Shown: positions 1 to 8,681, counted from the stretch's first letter. The stretch: 60,362 nucleotides of DNA from CAZPYD01 sp964590835 (GCA_964590835.1 CAZPYD010000002.1:1-60362), one strand, 5' to 3'. The notes: a model not told the origin generated them from the sequence alone. Made by a program: numbers and translations.

Positions 1-33
1 TAATTTTCAATTCTTGGATGCAAAGAGAGAAAA

Positions 34-59
34 GGGAGTTTGTGGGGTTGGGGGTGGGG
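34..59 (+). other. Candidate G-quadruplex motif
   Basis: Four G runs (34-36, 44-47, 50-54, 56-59) separated by loops of 7, 2 and 1 bases fit the canonical G4 pattern. Such a tract stands out in this AT-rich sequence. It lies about 70 bases upstream of the first gene. Folding is inferred, not shown. Confidence 0.45.
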
Positions 60-129
60 TTTGTAAGAGGTTTGTTTCTGTGTTAGTTTTTGTGTAGAAG
101 TAAAATTGTTTACAAAAAGGAGGAGGGTA

Positions 130-447
130 ATGAATATATTTTTGAAAAATATTTGTGTAATACTTTTGGTTTTAGGAGTTACAATTACTCTTGAAAATAG
201 TTGTGATGTGTCAGTAAGATCTTTTGTTTATTCTATAGACCATGGTTTTACAAATTATTTTAAGCCATTAAATATTATTGGCGCAGAACTAAAATCTGGT
301 AAAAAGATGGAATCCAATAATGAAAGAAAACCAGGAAGATATTTTGTTATTTGGGAAAAGATTTTGAGCGATGATGCTTCCAGGATAGAATATTTTAAAA
401 TTAAAGAAGGACAAACAGGTAAGATTGTCTTAAAATCTTGCGATTGA
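130..447 (+). CDS. Small exported hypothetical protein (105 aa)
   Basis: I do not recognise this protein. The ATG at 130 was chosen over an in-frame TTG at 106 because a strong Shine-Dalgarno stretch (AAGGAGGAGGG) lies just upstream. The N-terminus (about residues 1-25) has a short basic start and then a hydrophobic stretch, like a signal peptide or membrane anchor. The rest is a small mixed domain of about 80 residues. No catalytic motif is visible. It is a single gene, closed by a hairpin terminator that it shares with the convergent rnj gene. Confidence 0.6.
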   Translation: MNIFLKNICVILLVLGVTITLENSCDVSVRSFVYSIDHGFTNYFKPLNIIGAELKSGKKMESNNERKPGRYFVIWEKILSDDASRIEYFKIKEGQTGKIVLKSCD

Positions 448-469
448 TTGTGATAAAAAAGAAATTTAA

Positions 470-502
470 AAACCCACAGCTTTGTATCAAAGCTGTGGGT
501 TT
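470..502. terminator. Bidirectional hairpin terminator
   Basis: A 15-bp perfect stem (470-484 with 488-502) with a TAT loop. It is A-rich on the left flank and T-rich on the right, so it can end transcription of both the small exported gene and rnj on the opposite strand. Confidence 0.8.
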
Positions 503-513
503 TATGTTGCATT

Positions 514-2232
514 TTATACCTCGATAACCACTGGCAGCACCATTGGCCTTCTTTTTGTTTTTTGGAAGAGGTATTTACCAACACGTTCCTTGATGTTGTC
601 TTTTATAAAGCTGATGTTTATGGGATGCATATTTGATGATTCCCGTACTATTTTTTTGACTATAAATCGAGATTTTTTAAGTAGATCTTGTGATTCCTTC
701 AAGTAAACAAATCCACGAGAGATAATATCGGGTGATCCCATTACTTTGTTTGTTTTGGTGTCTATTGCTGCGATGATTACAAATATTCCATCTTTGGCTA
801 GCATTTGTCTATCACGTAAAACAACTTCTTTTACATCACCTACGCCCAGACCATCTACCATTACATAGTGAGCCGGTACGCTTTCTTTTGTTATTTGGAT
901 ATTATTCTTATTTGCTTCTATGATAACCCCGTTTCTGGTGGGAACAGCGATATTTTTCTTTGGTATTCCAATAGATTCTGCTAAAGCAGCGTTGGTTTTG
1001 AGCATAAAGTAGTGGCCATGAATAGGAATAAGGAATTTTGGTTTTATCAATTTTGCAATTAATTTTAGTTCTTCTGCATAAGCGTGTCCACTAGCGTGGA
1101 TGTCCGCTACTTCATAGTGAATAACTTTTGCGTCTTTTCTTGCTAAGTTATCTTTTAGGTTTTGGATGCTTTTTTCATTGCCAGGGATAATGGATGAAGA
1201 CAGAACAACAGTATCGCCACTATGTAGTTTAACGTGAGTGTGTTTGTTGCTGGCGATACGCATTAACGAAGCTCGCTTTTCTCCTTGTGCTCCTGTGCAG
1301 ATGATTATTATTTTTTCTTCTGGAAATTCGTCTATATTTTTAATAGGTATTATAGTGTCTTTTTTGTGATTGAATAGCTTTAATTTTTTGGCAATTTCTA
1401 TATTAGATTTCATGCTAAAACCATCTATCGCAACTCTTTTTTTGAGTTTTTCGGCAATTTTAACCATCTCTATAATTCTTTCTAGTTGAGAAGAAAAAGT
1501 ACCTACAATAATTCTTTTTGGTACTTCTTTAAAAATTTTTTCAAGGTTGTCGCGAACGGTGGCTTCTGACATAGAATGACCTGGCTTTTCAGCGTTAGTG
1601 CTTTCTAAAAGTAAGATTAAATTATTTTCTTTTCCAAGTTTTTGATATGCTTCTATTTCTGTTGGTTCTCCTTTTTCATTGTGTTCAACCTTGGCATCTC
1701 CGGGGTAAATTATATTTCCAAGGGGTGTTTCGATAATTGTACCTATAGCATCCGGTATGGTATGGGTAACATCAAAAAATTTCAATCTTAGTTTTGGACT
1801 TATTTTAATTTTGTCGTTAGATTTTATCTCTCTTATCCTGAGGTTTGGTCCGGCAGGAAATTCTTCTTGGCGCTTTTTTATCATAGCTGAGGTTAATTTT
1901 GTGGTATATATCATAGGATTACCGATATTTTTCATAATATAAGGTATTGCTCCAATATGGTCCAAATGTCCATGGCTTATCACCAAAGCTTTTATTTTAT
2001 TTTTATTTTTTTCCAGATAGTTTGTGTTTGGAAGTATATAGTCTATTCCAGGAGTTTCTTCTTCTGGAAATTGAAAACCAGCATCAAAAATAATGATTTC
2101 ATTTTCATATTCGATAACTGTCATATTGCGACCAATTTCCTCTACACCCCCGAGAGGAATGATTTTTATTTTCCCTGGGCTTTTTGGTTGAGGTTTATGA
2201 TAACTTCTTCTTTTTTTGTTTTGTTCAATCAT
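514..2232 (-). CDS. rnj: Ribonuclease J family metallo-beta-lactamase nuclease
   Basis: RNase J is a metal-dependent 5'-3' exo- and endoribonuclease used in mRNA decay and rRNA processing. The beta-lactamase fold begins with PLGGVEEIGRN, then the zinc motif SHGHLDHIGA (about residue 90), FDVTHTIPDA and a later GDAKV segment. The beta-CASP part follows (GTFSSQLERI, CTGAQGE, HASGHA, IPIHGHY), with a C-terminal domain. The length (572 aa) is usual. I chose the ATG at 2232; an in-frame ATG at 2268 would add 12 residues translated from an inverted-repeat region that looks intergenic. It is convergent with the upstream small gene and follows the GPI gene on the same strand. Confidence 0.93.
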   Translation of the reverse strand: MIEQNKKRRSYHKPQPKSPGKIKIIPLGGVEEIGRNMTVIEYENEIIIFDAGFQFPEEETPGIDYILPNTNYLEKNKNKIKALVISHGHLDHIGAIPYIMKNIGNPMIYTTKLTSAMIKKRQEEFPAGPNLRIREIKSNDKIKISPKLRLKFFDVTHTIPDAIGTIIETPLGNIIYPGDAKVEHNEKGEPTEIEAYQKLGKENNLILLLESTNAEKPGHSMSEATVRDNLEKIFKEVPKRIIVGTFSSQLERIIEMVKIAEKLKKRVAIDGFSMKSNIEIAKKLKLFNHKKDTIIPIKNIDEFPEEKIIIICTGAQGEKRASLMRIASNKHTHVKLHSGDTVVLSSSIIPGNEKSIQNLKDNLARKDAKVIHYEVADIHASGHAYAEELKLIAKLIKPKFLIPIHGHYFMLKTNAALAESIGIPKKNIAVPTRNGVIIEANKNNIQITKESVPAHYVMVDGLGVGDVKEVVLRDRQMLAKDGIFVIIAAIDTKTNKVMGSPDIISRGFVYLKESQDLLKKSRFIVKKIVRESSNMHPINISFIKDNIKERVGKYLFQKTKRRPMVLPVVIEV

Positions 2233-2249
2233 TGTTAATTTTTTCACGC

Positions 2250-2336
2250 AACATGTAACCTGAAACATATAACATTTTCAAAAATTTTCTTTGAAAATTT
2301 TTGTCTGACCGCCAATAGGCAAGATTGTTACATGTT
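2250..2336. repeat. Nested inverted repeats between GPI and rnj genes
   Basis: Outer arms AACATGTAAC (2250-2259) and GTTACATGTT (2327-2336) enclose a second hairpin with 11-bp arms (2279-2289 and 2293-2303). The short word ACATGT recurs further to 2350. It may be a terminator or RNA-processing hairpin between the two minus-strand genes. The function is unknown. Confidence 0.5.
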
Positions 2337-2356
2337 ACATGCTACATGTTTTGTGA

Positions 2357-3070
2357 TTAGTTAATAATTTTAGTGTAGCAATTTTCTATTGTGAGTATAT
2401 TTTTATATTTTTGAGGATTATTTAAAAAATCTAGTTGATCTTTTGAAAAATTAAGAAGTGGCTTATCAAAAGTTATTCCAAGTTCAGGAATTTCTTTTGG
2501 TTTTAATTTTATTAATTCTGGAACTTGTTTATAATTTTTGTTTTTTTCAAAAGTAATTTCATCGTTTTGGTTTTTTAAAACATAGTAGCAACCACCATGT
2601 AGATCTGTGTATTGTTTGTAATCACTAATAGCATTTAAACTAATCCAGTTTGAAAGAGTGGTGGTGTGTGGTGTTGGGTTTATTGTGAGATGTCCGAACC
2701 TAGTAGGGAAGACAGCCTTTTCTCCTGCGCTGGCCTCTACTAAATAAGCTTCTTCTATAATACTTGGGTCATTGTTATATTTTTGAAGAAGCCATAGAGC
2801 TTTTCCGTCGACAACCTCCATTATTTCCATCATGTCACCTTTGTGGTAATGACCAAAAGTTTTTGTGAGTTCATTTTTTAGTTTATTTGAATAAAAAATT
2901 GTTATATCGTATCTAAAATTATCGATTAGATCAATTTCTCGATAAACGTCATAAATGCTTGTGTTTGGGTCACTTTTTTCTTCAGCACGAAGAACAGGAG
3001 TCATTTCTGAAAGAGGACGAGGTTTTGGAGTTTTGTTTTTGGTGAGTTTTTCTATTGAAATATTTTCCAT
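2357..3070 (-). CDS. Glucose-6-phosphate isomerase, cupin type
   Basis: Cupin-family phosphoglucose isomerases (PF06560), first known from archaea, interconvert glucose-6-phosphate and fructose-6-phosphate using a bound metal. The signature is clear: TFGHYHKGDMMEIMEVV gives the His-His-Glu metal ligands, and the fourth ligand lies in FPTRFGHLTINP. The 237-aa length from the ATG at 3070 fits the family plus a short N-terminal extension. A start at 3094 is possible but overlaps the upstream gene further. The gene overlaps the 3' end of the oligopeptide-binding protein gene by 19 bases, so the two are probably cotranscribed. Both belong to different pathways, so this is likely operon packing. 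Confidence 0.85.
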   Translation of the reverse strand: MENISIEKLTKNKTPKPRPLSEMTPVLRAEEKSDPNTSIYDVYREIDLIDNFRYDITIFYSNKLKNELTKTFGHYHKGDMMEIMEVVDGKALWLLQKYNNDPSIIEEAYLVEASAGEKAVFPTRFGHLTINPTPHTTTLSNWISLNAISDYKQYTDLHGGCYYVLKNQNDEITFEKNKNYKQVPELIKLKPKEIPELGITFDKPLLNFSKDQLDFLNNPQKYKNILTIENCYTKIIN

Positions 3071-4836
3071 ACTTTTTTTGTTTTTGTATACCAATTATAA
3101 ATCTGAGAAAATCTTTCTGAAGAGATGGTTATAAATTTTTGGTCTGTGCTTTTTAGAGAAGAAGGAATCAGATGAATAAAATAGGGAGAATATAAGAAGG
3201 TGGCAGGAATATCTTTTGCTATTTCTTTTTGAAAATTAAAATATTTCTCTTCTCTTTTTTTTATATCAAAAGTTTCTCTAGCATCTTCTAAGAGTTTGTC
3301 AGCCGTGATGTTTGCATAAAGGGCGATATTAAGTCCTGGGTCATTTCTTTGAGAGGAATGCCAAAAAGCAAAAGCATCAGGGTCTTTGCCCATAATTTCA
3401 CCAAAAAGCAACATGTCGTATTTTCTTGGTCTGATAACATTTTGTTCTAGGTCACCAACTTCGTATATTTTAATAGTTACTTTTGCGCCTAGTTCTTCCC
3501 AATTTTCTTTAAGAATGTTTGCTGTTTGTATTAAGTCTGGAATATTTGATGTAGAAATAGAAAACTCAAGTCTTGTTGTGCCTTTTTTGGTCTTTTTTTC
3601 AAGAACTTGTTGCTCTGCCAATTCTTCTTTAGTGTTTTCGTTTTCTTTTTTTGAGATTGGCTCAGACAGCTTCCAGCCATTTTTTGTTAAAAGTTCTTTG
3701 GCATTTTCTACTTGCTTTTCATGGGTTTTTTCTTCAGAGTCTTCTTTTAGATAGCCAATACTTCCCGGAGGTATGGGTGAGTTGATTGTAACACCAAAAT
3801 TTTGTAATACCTCATTTACAATTCTTTCCTTGTCCACACTTCTATTTAGAGCTTTTCTTATTTCTTCTTGTGCGAAAAGTGGTGCATTATCTTGATTAAA
3901 AAATACGGCGAATATTCGTGACAAATGATATGTTTTTAAGAAAGAATTTTCGTCTTTAATTTCTATAATGTCTTTTGGTGATATTGAGCTTAAGCTGTTT
4001 ACTTCATTTTTTTGATAGGCTTTTACAAGTTGTTTTTCAGACGGGTAAAATTTTAATATTATTTTTTGTAAATAAGGATCTTTAAGTGCAAAGTTTTTAT
4101 TAGGGGTTAAAGAATAAGAGGTTATAAGGCCAGAAACGTTTCTTGATATTTTACTTATTTTGTATGGCCCTGATCCAATTGGGTTGATATTAAAGTTACT
4201 TAAAGGCATTTGTTCTGGTAAAATATCCTCCCATATGTGTAAAGGTAGAATACCGATAGTCGTGTTTTCTAAAAAAGGAGCATAAGGTTTTTCAAGGTAA
4301 AATTTTATGGTTCTTTCGTCTATTTTTTCTATATCAACACCTTCCCAGCTTGCTCTTTTGAGACTTTTAACTGTTGGATTTTTGATTGTCTCAATGGTAA
4401 ATATTATGTCGTTGCTGGTTAGTGGTTTGTTGTCTGACCAAAAAAGATTTGGTTTTAATTTGAAGGTATAGGTCAATCCGTCTTCACTTATTTCATAGTT
4501 TTCTGCGAGATCGGGAATAAGTTGGTTGTCTTTGGCACGCATAAGACCCGAATAAATAAGCATTGTTAGGTCTCTATCTGTATCGGAGACTGTAAGAGCT
4601 GGGTTTACAAAACGAGGCATCCCAATAATACCTTCTATTAGTGAACCTCCTTTTGTTGGTATTTCGATGCTAAGTTTTTTGTCGAGTTGATATGTTATTA
4701 AAATTCCACTTATTACAAACAGAACCAAAAGAACCAAAAGTATTTTTTTTAAGCTTTTGGGTAATGTTCTAATAGCGTGTTGTAATTTTAATTCTGCTAA
4801 GAGAGCCTTGTGCTGCAATAGTTTTAATTTTTTCAT
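3052..4836 (-). CDS. Family 5 extracellular solute-binding protein (oligopeptide ABC type)
   Basis: A DppA/OppA-like SBP_bac_5 protein, which binds peptides or similar solutes outside the membrane for an ABC importer. Residues about 30-52 are strongly hydrophobic and anchor it in the membrane instead of a lipobox. The family core is visible: a beta-strand start at GGSLIEGIIG, then LAENYEISEDGLTYTFKL and LPLHIWEDI. The 594-aa length is typical. A charged Glu/Lys stretch near residues 400-425 is an insertion. No permease or ATPase gene is adjacent, so partners must be encoded elsewhere. It sits between secG and the GPI gene on the same strand. Confidence 0.88.
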   Translation of the reverse strand: MKKLKLLQHKALLAELKLQHAIRTLPKSLKKILLVLLVLFVISGILITYQLDKKLSIEIPTKGGSLIEGIIGMPRFVNPALTVSDTDRDLTMLIYSGLMRAKDNQLIPDLAENYEISEDGLTYTFKLKPNLFWSDNKPLTSNDIIFTIETIKNPTVKSLKRASWEGVDIEKIDERTIKFYLEKPYAPFLENTTIGILPLHIWEDILPEQMPLSNFNINPIGSGPYKISKISRNVSGLITSYSLTPNKNFALKDPYLQKIILKFYPSEKQLVKAYQKNEVNSLSSISPKDIIEIKDENSFLKTYHLSRIFAVFFNQDNAPLFAQEEIRKALNRSVDKERIVNEVLQNFGVTINSPIPPGSIGYLKEDSEEKTHEKQVENAKELLTKNGWKLSEPISKKENENTKEELAEQQVLEKKTKKGTTRLEFSISTSNIPDLIQTANILKENWEELGAKVTIKIYEVGDLEQNVIRPRKYDMLLFGEIMGKDPDAFAFWHSSQRNDPGLNIALYANITADKLLEDARETFDIKKREEKYFNFQKEIAKDIPATFLYSPYFIHLIPSSLKSTDQKFITISSERFSQIYNWYTKTKKVWKIFQ

Positions 4837-4878
4837 TTTTAGTTTGCTTTTAAGACGCAGCTTGTTTTTATACTTATA

Positions 4879-5094
4879 TTATATAAGTAGCGCGCTAAAG
4901 CTAGATAAGAGAAATAGTGTTGCCAAAATTATAGTTGCAATAAAAAGAATTTTTTCAAAACCTCTTTTTGTATGGTAACTACCGTCACTACCACCAAAAA
5001 CACCGGAAAGACCGGAGCCTTGTTGTTGTAGGAGTACTGCGACAATTAATAAAACAGAAACAATTATTTGAAATATTGATAGAATATTAGCCAT
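4879..5094 (-). CDS. secG: Preprotein translocase subunit SecG
   Basis: SecG is the small subunit of the SecYEG translocon that helps protein export. This 71-aa protein has the expected two membrane helices (about residues 4-22 and 48-70) joined by the conserved VLLQQQGSGLSGVFGGSD stretch. It is the first gene of the minus-strand set that continues with the solute-binding protein. Length and motif match the family closely. Confidence 0.92.
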   Translation of the reverse strand: MANILSIFQIIVSVLLIVAVLLQQQGSGLSGVFGGSDGSYHTKRGFEKILFIATIILATLFLLSSFSALLI

Positions 5095-5176
5095 AAATTT
5101 AGTAACTAACTAATTGATACCCAAAGTATAAGGCAATAAAGTAAAATGTCAATAGTTTTGTAAATTTGGCCAATTT

Positions 5177-5304
5177 GACCCGGTAGTACAATTTCAAATT
5201 GTTTAATTTTATTCTTTTGCTTATCTTCACTGTCCCTAACTCTTCTAGCTTGCATAAAAACAGTTTTTTGGTACCAGGCTTGTTTGAAATTGAATACTAC
5301 CGGG
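5177..5304. repeat. Inverted-repeat element (MITE-like) upstream of groES
   Basis: Left arm 5177-5198 and right arm 5283-5304 are near-perfect reverse complements (CCGGTAGT / ACTACCGG cores), with a 2-base insertion in the right arm. About 84 bases lie between them with no convincing gene. It could be a non-autonomous mobile repeat or a long hairpin between secG and groES. Confidence 0.55.
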
Positions 5305-5305
5305 T

Positions 5306-5338
5306 TTGACAAGGCGATGTTTTTTTGGTAGTTATAAA
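5306..5338 (+). promoter_or_regulatory. Possible groES promoter
   Basis: A perfect TTGACA (5306-5311) is followed by TATAAA (5333-5338). The 21-base spacing is too long for an ideal sigma-70 promoter; TAGTTA at 17 bases is the alternative -10. No CIRCE operator is present. Confidence 0.3.
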
Positions 5339-5371
5339 TAATAATTATAAGTTTTTAAAAATATACTTATT

Positions 5372-5707
5372 ATGGCTAAAAAAATTACTAATAAAAAAGA
5401 AACTGTTAGTATTGTTCCTCTTGGAGATAGGGTTTTGATAGAACCTTTGTCTGAAGAAGAGAGGATGAAGAAAACAAAATTTGGGATCGTGTTGCCTGAT
5501 AGTGCAGAGAAAGAAAAAGTTGATAGAGGAAGGGTTGTGGCTGTTGGCGAAGGAAAATACAATGAAGATGGTGATAAAAGAATTCCTCTTTCAGTTAAAA
5601 AAGGTCAAACTGTTGTTTTCACTGAGTTTGCTGCAGACAAAATAAAGGTTGATGATAAAGAGTATTATATGGTAAGTGAGCCAAGCATTTTGGCAATTAT
5701 TAACTAA
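5372..5707 (+). CDS. groS: Co-chaperonin GroES
   Basis: GroES is the heptameric lid of the GroEL folding chamber in the cytoplasm. Visible family features are IVPLGDRVLIEPL near the start, the mobile loop region KTKFGIVLPDSA, and VVAVGEGKY. The length of 111 aa is slightly above the usual 95-100 because of a lysine-rich N-terminal extension of about 13 residues. groEL follows on the same strand after 89 bases, with an inverted repeat in the gap. Confidence 0.95.
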   Translation: MAKKITNKKETVSIVPLGDRVLIEPLSEEERMKKTKFGIVLPDSAEKEKVDRGRVVAVGEGKYNEDGDKRIPLSVKKGQTVVFTEFAADKIKVDDKEYYMVSEPSILAIIN

Positions 5708-5732
5708 TGCGATACCAATATACCAATGCATA

Positions 5733-5781
5733 CTAATCATACGAATTTAAATTAGTATTATTAGTATAATTCGTATATTAG
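5733..5781 (+). promoter_or_regulatory. Inverted repeat in the groES-groEL gap
   Basis: Arms CTAAT-C-ATACGAATT (5733-5747) and AATTCGTATATTAG (5768-5781) pair over 14 bases with one bulge. It could be an operator, an mRNA-processing hairpin or an attenuator that sets the GroEL:GroES ratio. It does not match the CIRCE consensus. Confidence 0.4.
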
Positions 5782-5796
5782 CATCGATAAAAAATT

Positions 5797-7494
5797 ATGG
5801 CTAAAAAAATAGTATTTAATGAGCAGGCTAGAGAATCCCTCAGAAAAGGAGTGGATGTTTTGGCTAATGCTGTAAAAGTAACTTTAGGTCCAAGGGGGCG
5901 TAATGTGGTTTTGGGTAAAAGTTTTGGATCACCTGATATTACAAATGACGGTGTTTCTATTGCAAAAGAAATTGAGCTGGAAGACAAGGTAGAAAACATG
6001 GGTGCTGAGATTGTAAAAGAAGTGTCCAGCAAAACAAACGATACTGCAGGTGATGGTACTACCACTGCTGTAGTTTTGGCTCAATCTATTTTTAATGAAG
6101 GATTAAAACAAACATCAATGGGTGTTAACCCTGTTGGTTTAAGAGTGGGTATGGAAACAGCTTTAAAGCATTTGGTGAAAGCTTTGAAAGGGATGGCTAA
6201 GCCTATAAAAAGCCATAACGAAATTTTGCAAGTCGCAAATATTTCTGCTGAATCAGAAGAGATTGGAAAAATTATTGCTGATACTTTTGATAAAGTAGGC
6301 AAGGACGGGGTTATAACGGTAGAGGAGTCTCAGTCTTTTGGAGTAGAAAGTGAGCTTGTAAAAGGTATGCAGTTTGATAAGGGCTACACATCTCCATATA
6401 TGATTACAAACACAGAAAGAATGGAAGCTGTTTACGAAAATTGTAATATCTTAATCACAGATAAAAAGATTTCCTCTATAAATGAAATTTTGCCACTTCT
6501 TGAGAAATTGGCTCAATCAGGTAAAAAAGATATGGTTATTATTGCTGAGGATATAGAAGGTGAGGCAATGGCTACATTGGTAGTAAACAAATTGCGAGGT
6601 ACTTTTAATGCTTTGGCTATTAAAGCTCCTGGTTATGGTGATAGAAAAAAGGAAATGCTTGAAGACATCGCTGTACTAACAGGAGGCAAGGTAGTTTCTG
6701 AAGATTTGGGAATGAAGCTGGAAGAAGTTGAAATGAACATGCTTGGTAAAGCAAGAAGGGTTATTTCAACAAAAGAAAATACTACCATAGTAGGCGGCAA
6801 AGGAAAGAAAAATGAGGTTGAAGAAAGGAGCGCTCAAATTAAAAACCAAATCGAGCAATCAACTTCTGATTTTGATAAAGAAAAACTACTTGAAAGAATG
6901 GCAAAACTTACGGGTGGAGTAGCTGTTATAAAAGTAGGTGCTGCAACAGAAACAGAAATGAAATACAAGAAATTTAAAATAGAGGATGCCAAAGAAGCTA
7001 CGAAGGCTGCTATTGAAGAAGGGATTGTTTCCGGAGGTGGAACTGCTCTTATAAAAGCGTCAACTATTGTTTCTAAAGATTTTGCTAAGGGTAAACTAAA
7101 ATCTACCTCAAAAGATATTGAGAGAGAGTTTAATACTGGTGTTCAGATTTTGCTAAAAGCTATTGAAGAGCCTCTAAAACAAATTGCTCTTAATTCTGGT
7201 AGGGAAGACGGTACCATAATAGTGGATAATATAAAAGAAGAAATTGATGCGAAACCAACTTCAAATATTGGTTATGATGCAAAATCAGATAAAATTATTG
7301 CAGATATGATCAAAAGCGGAATTATTGATCCTGTAAAAGTTACTCGTTCTGCTCTTGAAAATGCTGTTTCTGCTTCAGCTCTGCTTTTGACTACAGAAGC
7401 GGTAGTGGCAGATATGCCGGAAGAAAAAAGCGATAGTTGTAATTCAGGTGGCGCAATGCCCGGGGGAATGCCAGGCGGCATGCCAATGATGTAA
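5797..7494 (+). CDS. groL: Chaperonin GroEL
   Basis: GroEL forms the ATP-dependent double-ring folding chamber. The N-terminal equatorial domain has VKVTLGPRGRNV and the nucleotide motif NDTAGDGTTTA (about residues 80-90). The apical and intermediate domains follow, and the second equatorial segment has EEGIVSGGGTAL. The C-terminus ends in the usual Gly/Met repeats (GGMPGGMPMM). Length 565 aa is a little over the E. coli size. It is downstream of groES. Its stop codon lies inside the left arm of a long palindrome that probably ends the transcript. Confidence 0.97.
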   Translation: MAKKIVFNEQARESLRKGVDVLANAVKVTLGPRGRNVVLGKSFGSPDITNDGVSIAKEIELEDKVENMGAEIVKEVSSKTNDTAGDGTTTAVVLAQSIFNEGLKQTSMGVNPVGLRVGMETALKHLVKALKGMAKPIKSHNEILQVANISAESEEIGKIIADTFDKVGKDGVITVEESQSFGVESELVKGMQFDKGYTSPYMITNTERMEAVYENCNILITDKKISSINEILPLLEKLAQSGKKDMVIIAEDIEGEAMATLVVNKLRGTFNALAIKAPGYGDRKKEMLEDIAVLTGGKVVSEDLGMKLEEVEMNMLGKARRVISTKENTTIVGGKGKKNEVEERSAQIKNQIEQSTSDFDKEKLLERMAKLTGGVAVIKVGAATETEMKYKKFKIEDAKEATKAAIEEGIVSGGGTALIKASTIVSKDFAKGKLKSTSKDIEREFNTGVQILLKAIEEPLKQIALNSGREDGTIIVDNIKEEIDAKPTSNIGYDAKSDKIIADMIKSGIIDPVKVTRSALENAVSASALLLTTEAVVADMPEEKSDSCNSGGAMPGGMPGGMPMM

Positions 7495-7551
7495 ATCATT
7501 TTGCCCATGAAATTCCGCTTTAAGCGGAATTTCATGGTTGCAAAATGATTT
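7493..7551. terminator. Long palindrome after groEL
   Basis: AAATCATTTTGC (7493-7504) pairs with GCAAAATGATTT (7540-7551). An inner stem pairs CATGAAATTCCGCTT with its complement around 7506-7537. It is a large two-part hairpin starting at the groEL stop, probably an mRNA 3'-end stabiliser or terminator. Confidence 0.6.
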
Positions 7552-7731
7552 ATCCAGAATTAATTTTCTACAAAAAATTAATTCTGGGGTCTTTATTGTT
7601 AAACACCTCATCTAGTGAGGTGTTTTACTTACCTATGAAAAAGGAGTTTAAGCGGAATTTCATGGTTGCAAAATGATTTATCCAGAATTAATTTTCTACA
7701 AAAAATTAATCCTAGGGTCTTTATTATTAAA
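7519..7731. repeat. Direct repeat of about 85 bases downstream of groEL
   Basis: The stretch beginning TTTAAGCGGAATTTCATGG at 7519 recurs almost unchanged from 7647, an offset of 128 bases. The copies carry the right half of the groEL palindrome and end just before two different hairpin terminators (7602-7624 and 7729-7754). This is a local duplication of the terminator region. Confidence 0.75.
7602..7626 (+). terminator. Hairpin terminator
   Basis: AACACCTCA (7602-7610) pairs with TGAGGTGTT (7616-7624) and is followed by a short T run. It lies after the first copy of the 85-base repeat. Confidence 0.6.
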
Positions 7732-7760
7732 CGGCTCACTAAAATGAGCCGTTTAATTTT
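7729..7760 (+). terminator. Hairpin terminator
   Basis: AAACGGCTCA (7729-7738) pairs with TGAGCCGTTT (7745-7754), followed by AATTTTT. It lies after the second repeat copy and just before the high-G+C gene island. Confidence 0.75.
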
Positions 7761-7840
7761 TATTGTCTTTTACTATTTTTTGTGTTATTGTTTTTGAAAT
7801 TGCAATTTTGACAACTTTAATAAAGAGAGGAGAGCACAAA

Positions 7841-8485
7841 TTGAAAACTTTTATTTCAGCGCGTATGTCTGTTTTGTTTGAAGAGATTTTAGTAAACGGA
7901 CTAATTGCTTTAAAGTTAATTTTAAAATATCTCCCCATTTGGCTGGTATTAAGCCTGGTTTGTTATTACGCCACCTTCACTATCATGAAGGGGAGCATAT
8001 TCAATCCACTTATAGTGTGGATAAATAACCAGTTCTTGGCAGTAGAAGGCCTGGGGAATTTTTCAGAGATATTTTGGCACAAAATCACCGTCCTGTTCTC
8101 ATGTTTCCATTGTTTGGGGACGTGGGTCGGTTTTATTATCGGTGCCGTTTTTACCTTTATTTTTGGAATACAGATAAGGTATATTTTTAACCCGAGCTGG
8201 GAAATGCTCAGGCAACTCCAAAAAGACGAGAGAACGGTACTTCTTAAAAATACTTTTAAGAAGTTAAAGTTTTTGATTCTTCGCCCGTTTTTTACCCTGG
8301 CTCTTATTATCGCAATTGGGTTTTGTGTAAGCGCTGGGTCATTGGGGTGGTATTCTATTTTCAATTACCCCAAACACAGGCTTGAATTGATTCGGCATAA
8401 CCATGAAGATTTCATGGATTTAAAAAGTATGTATTTTGAAGAAGCACTTAACCGCTGCGATTGTGCAGCAATAACCAAACAATAG
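7841..8485 (+). CDS. Multi-pass membrane protein, unknown function
   Basis: I do not recognise the family. I chose the TTG at 7841 because AGAGGAG lies 10 bases upstream; the frame is open from 7763 but without a good start. The 214-aa product has about three or four hydrophobic helices, with a Cys pair in FSCFHCLGTW in the middle and CDC near the C-terminus. G+C is visibly higher than in the flanking genes, and a small exported protein follows after 10 bases. Both point to an acquired two-gene unit. Confidence 0.6.
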   Translation: MKTFISARMSVLFEEILVNGLIALKLILKYLPIWLVLSLVCYYATFTIMKGSIFNPLIVWINNQFLAVEGLGNFSEIFWHKITVLFSCFHCLGTWVGFIIGAVFTFIFGIQIRYIFNPSWEMLRQLQKDERTVLLKNTFKKLKFLILRPFFTLALIIAIGFCVSAGSLGWYSIFNYPKHRLELIRHNHEDFMDLKSMYFEEALNRCDCAAITKQ

Positions 8486-8495
8486 GAGGAAAGCT

Positions 8496-8681
8496 ATGAA
8501 AAACACCACCTTTATAACGATTTTGCTGGTATATTTTCTTGTGGGGATTCTGTGTATCTTTATTTTTTCTAACCCATGTTCTGCTGGGGAGACAACAGCC
8601 GTCCCGCTTACCAAACAGGAGGTTTTGACAATCCTGGGAGACGCGGTTGCTGAGACCGGAGATAACTGTTCCTGTAGTTAG
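8496..8681 (+). CDS. Small exported peptide (61 aa)
   Basis: An ATG preceded by AGGAGGAAAGC gives a protein with a clear signal peptide: basic start, hydrophobic core at residues 8-25, then a likely cleavage after CSAG. The mature part is about 30 residues and ends in CSCS. It follows the membrane protein gene by 10 bases and shares its higher G+C. It could be a secreted peptide handled by its membrane neighbour; that is inference. Confidence 0.55.
   Translation: MKNTTFITILLVYFLVGILCIFIFSNPCSAGETTAVPLTKQEVLTILGDAVAETGDNCSCS

Noticed and set aside
5106..5312. Minus-strand frame of 68 codons between secG and groES
   Set aside because: It coincides with the inverted-repeat element and has no ribosome binding site or protein-like pattern.
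5306..5800. CIRCE operator for groES/groEL
   Set aside because: The TTAGCACTC-N9-GAGTGCTAA pattern is absent; only an unrelated inverted repeat is seen.
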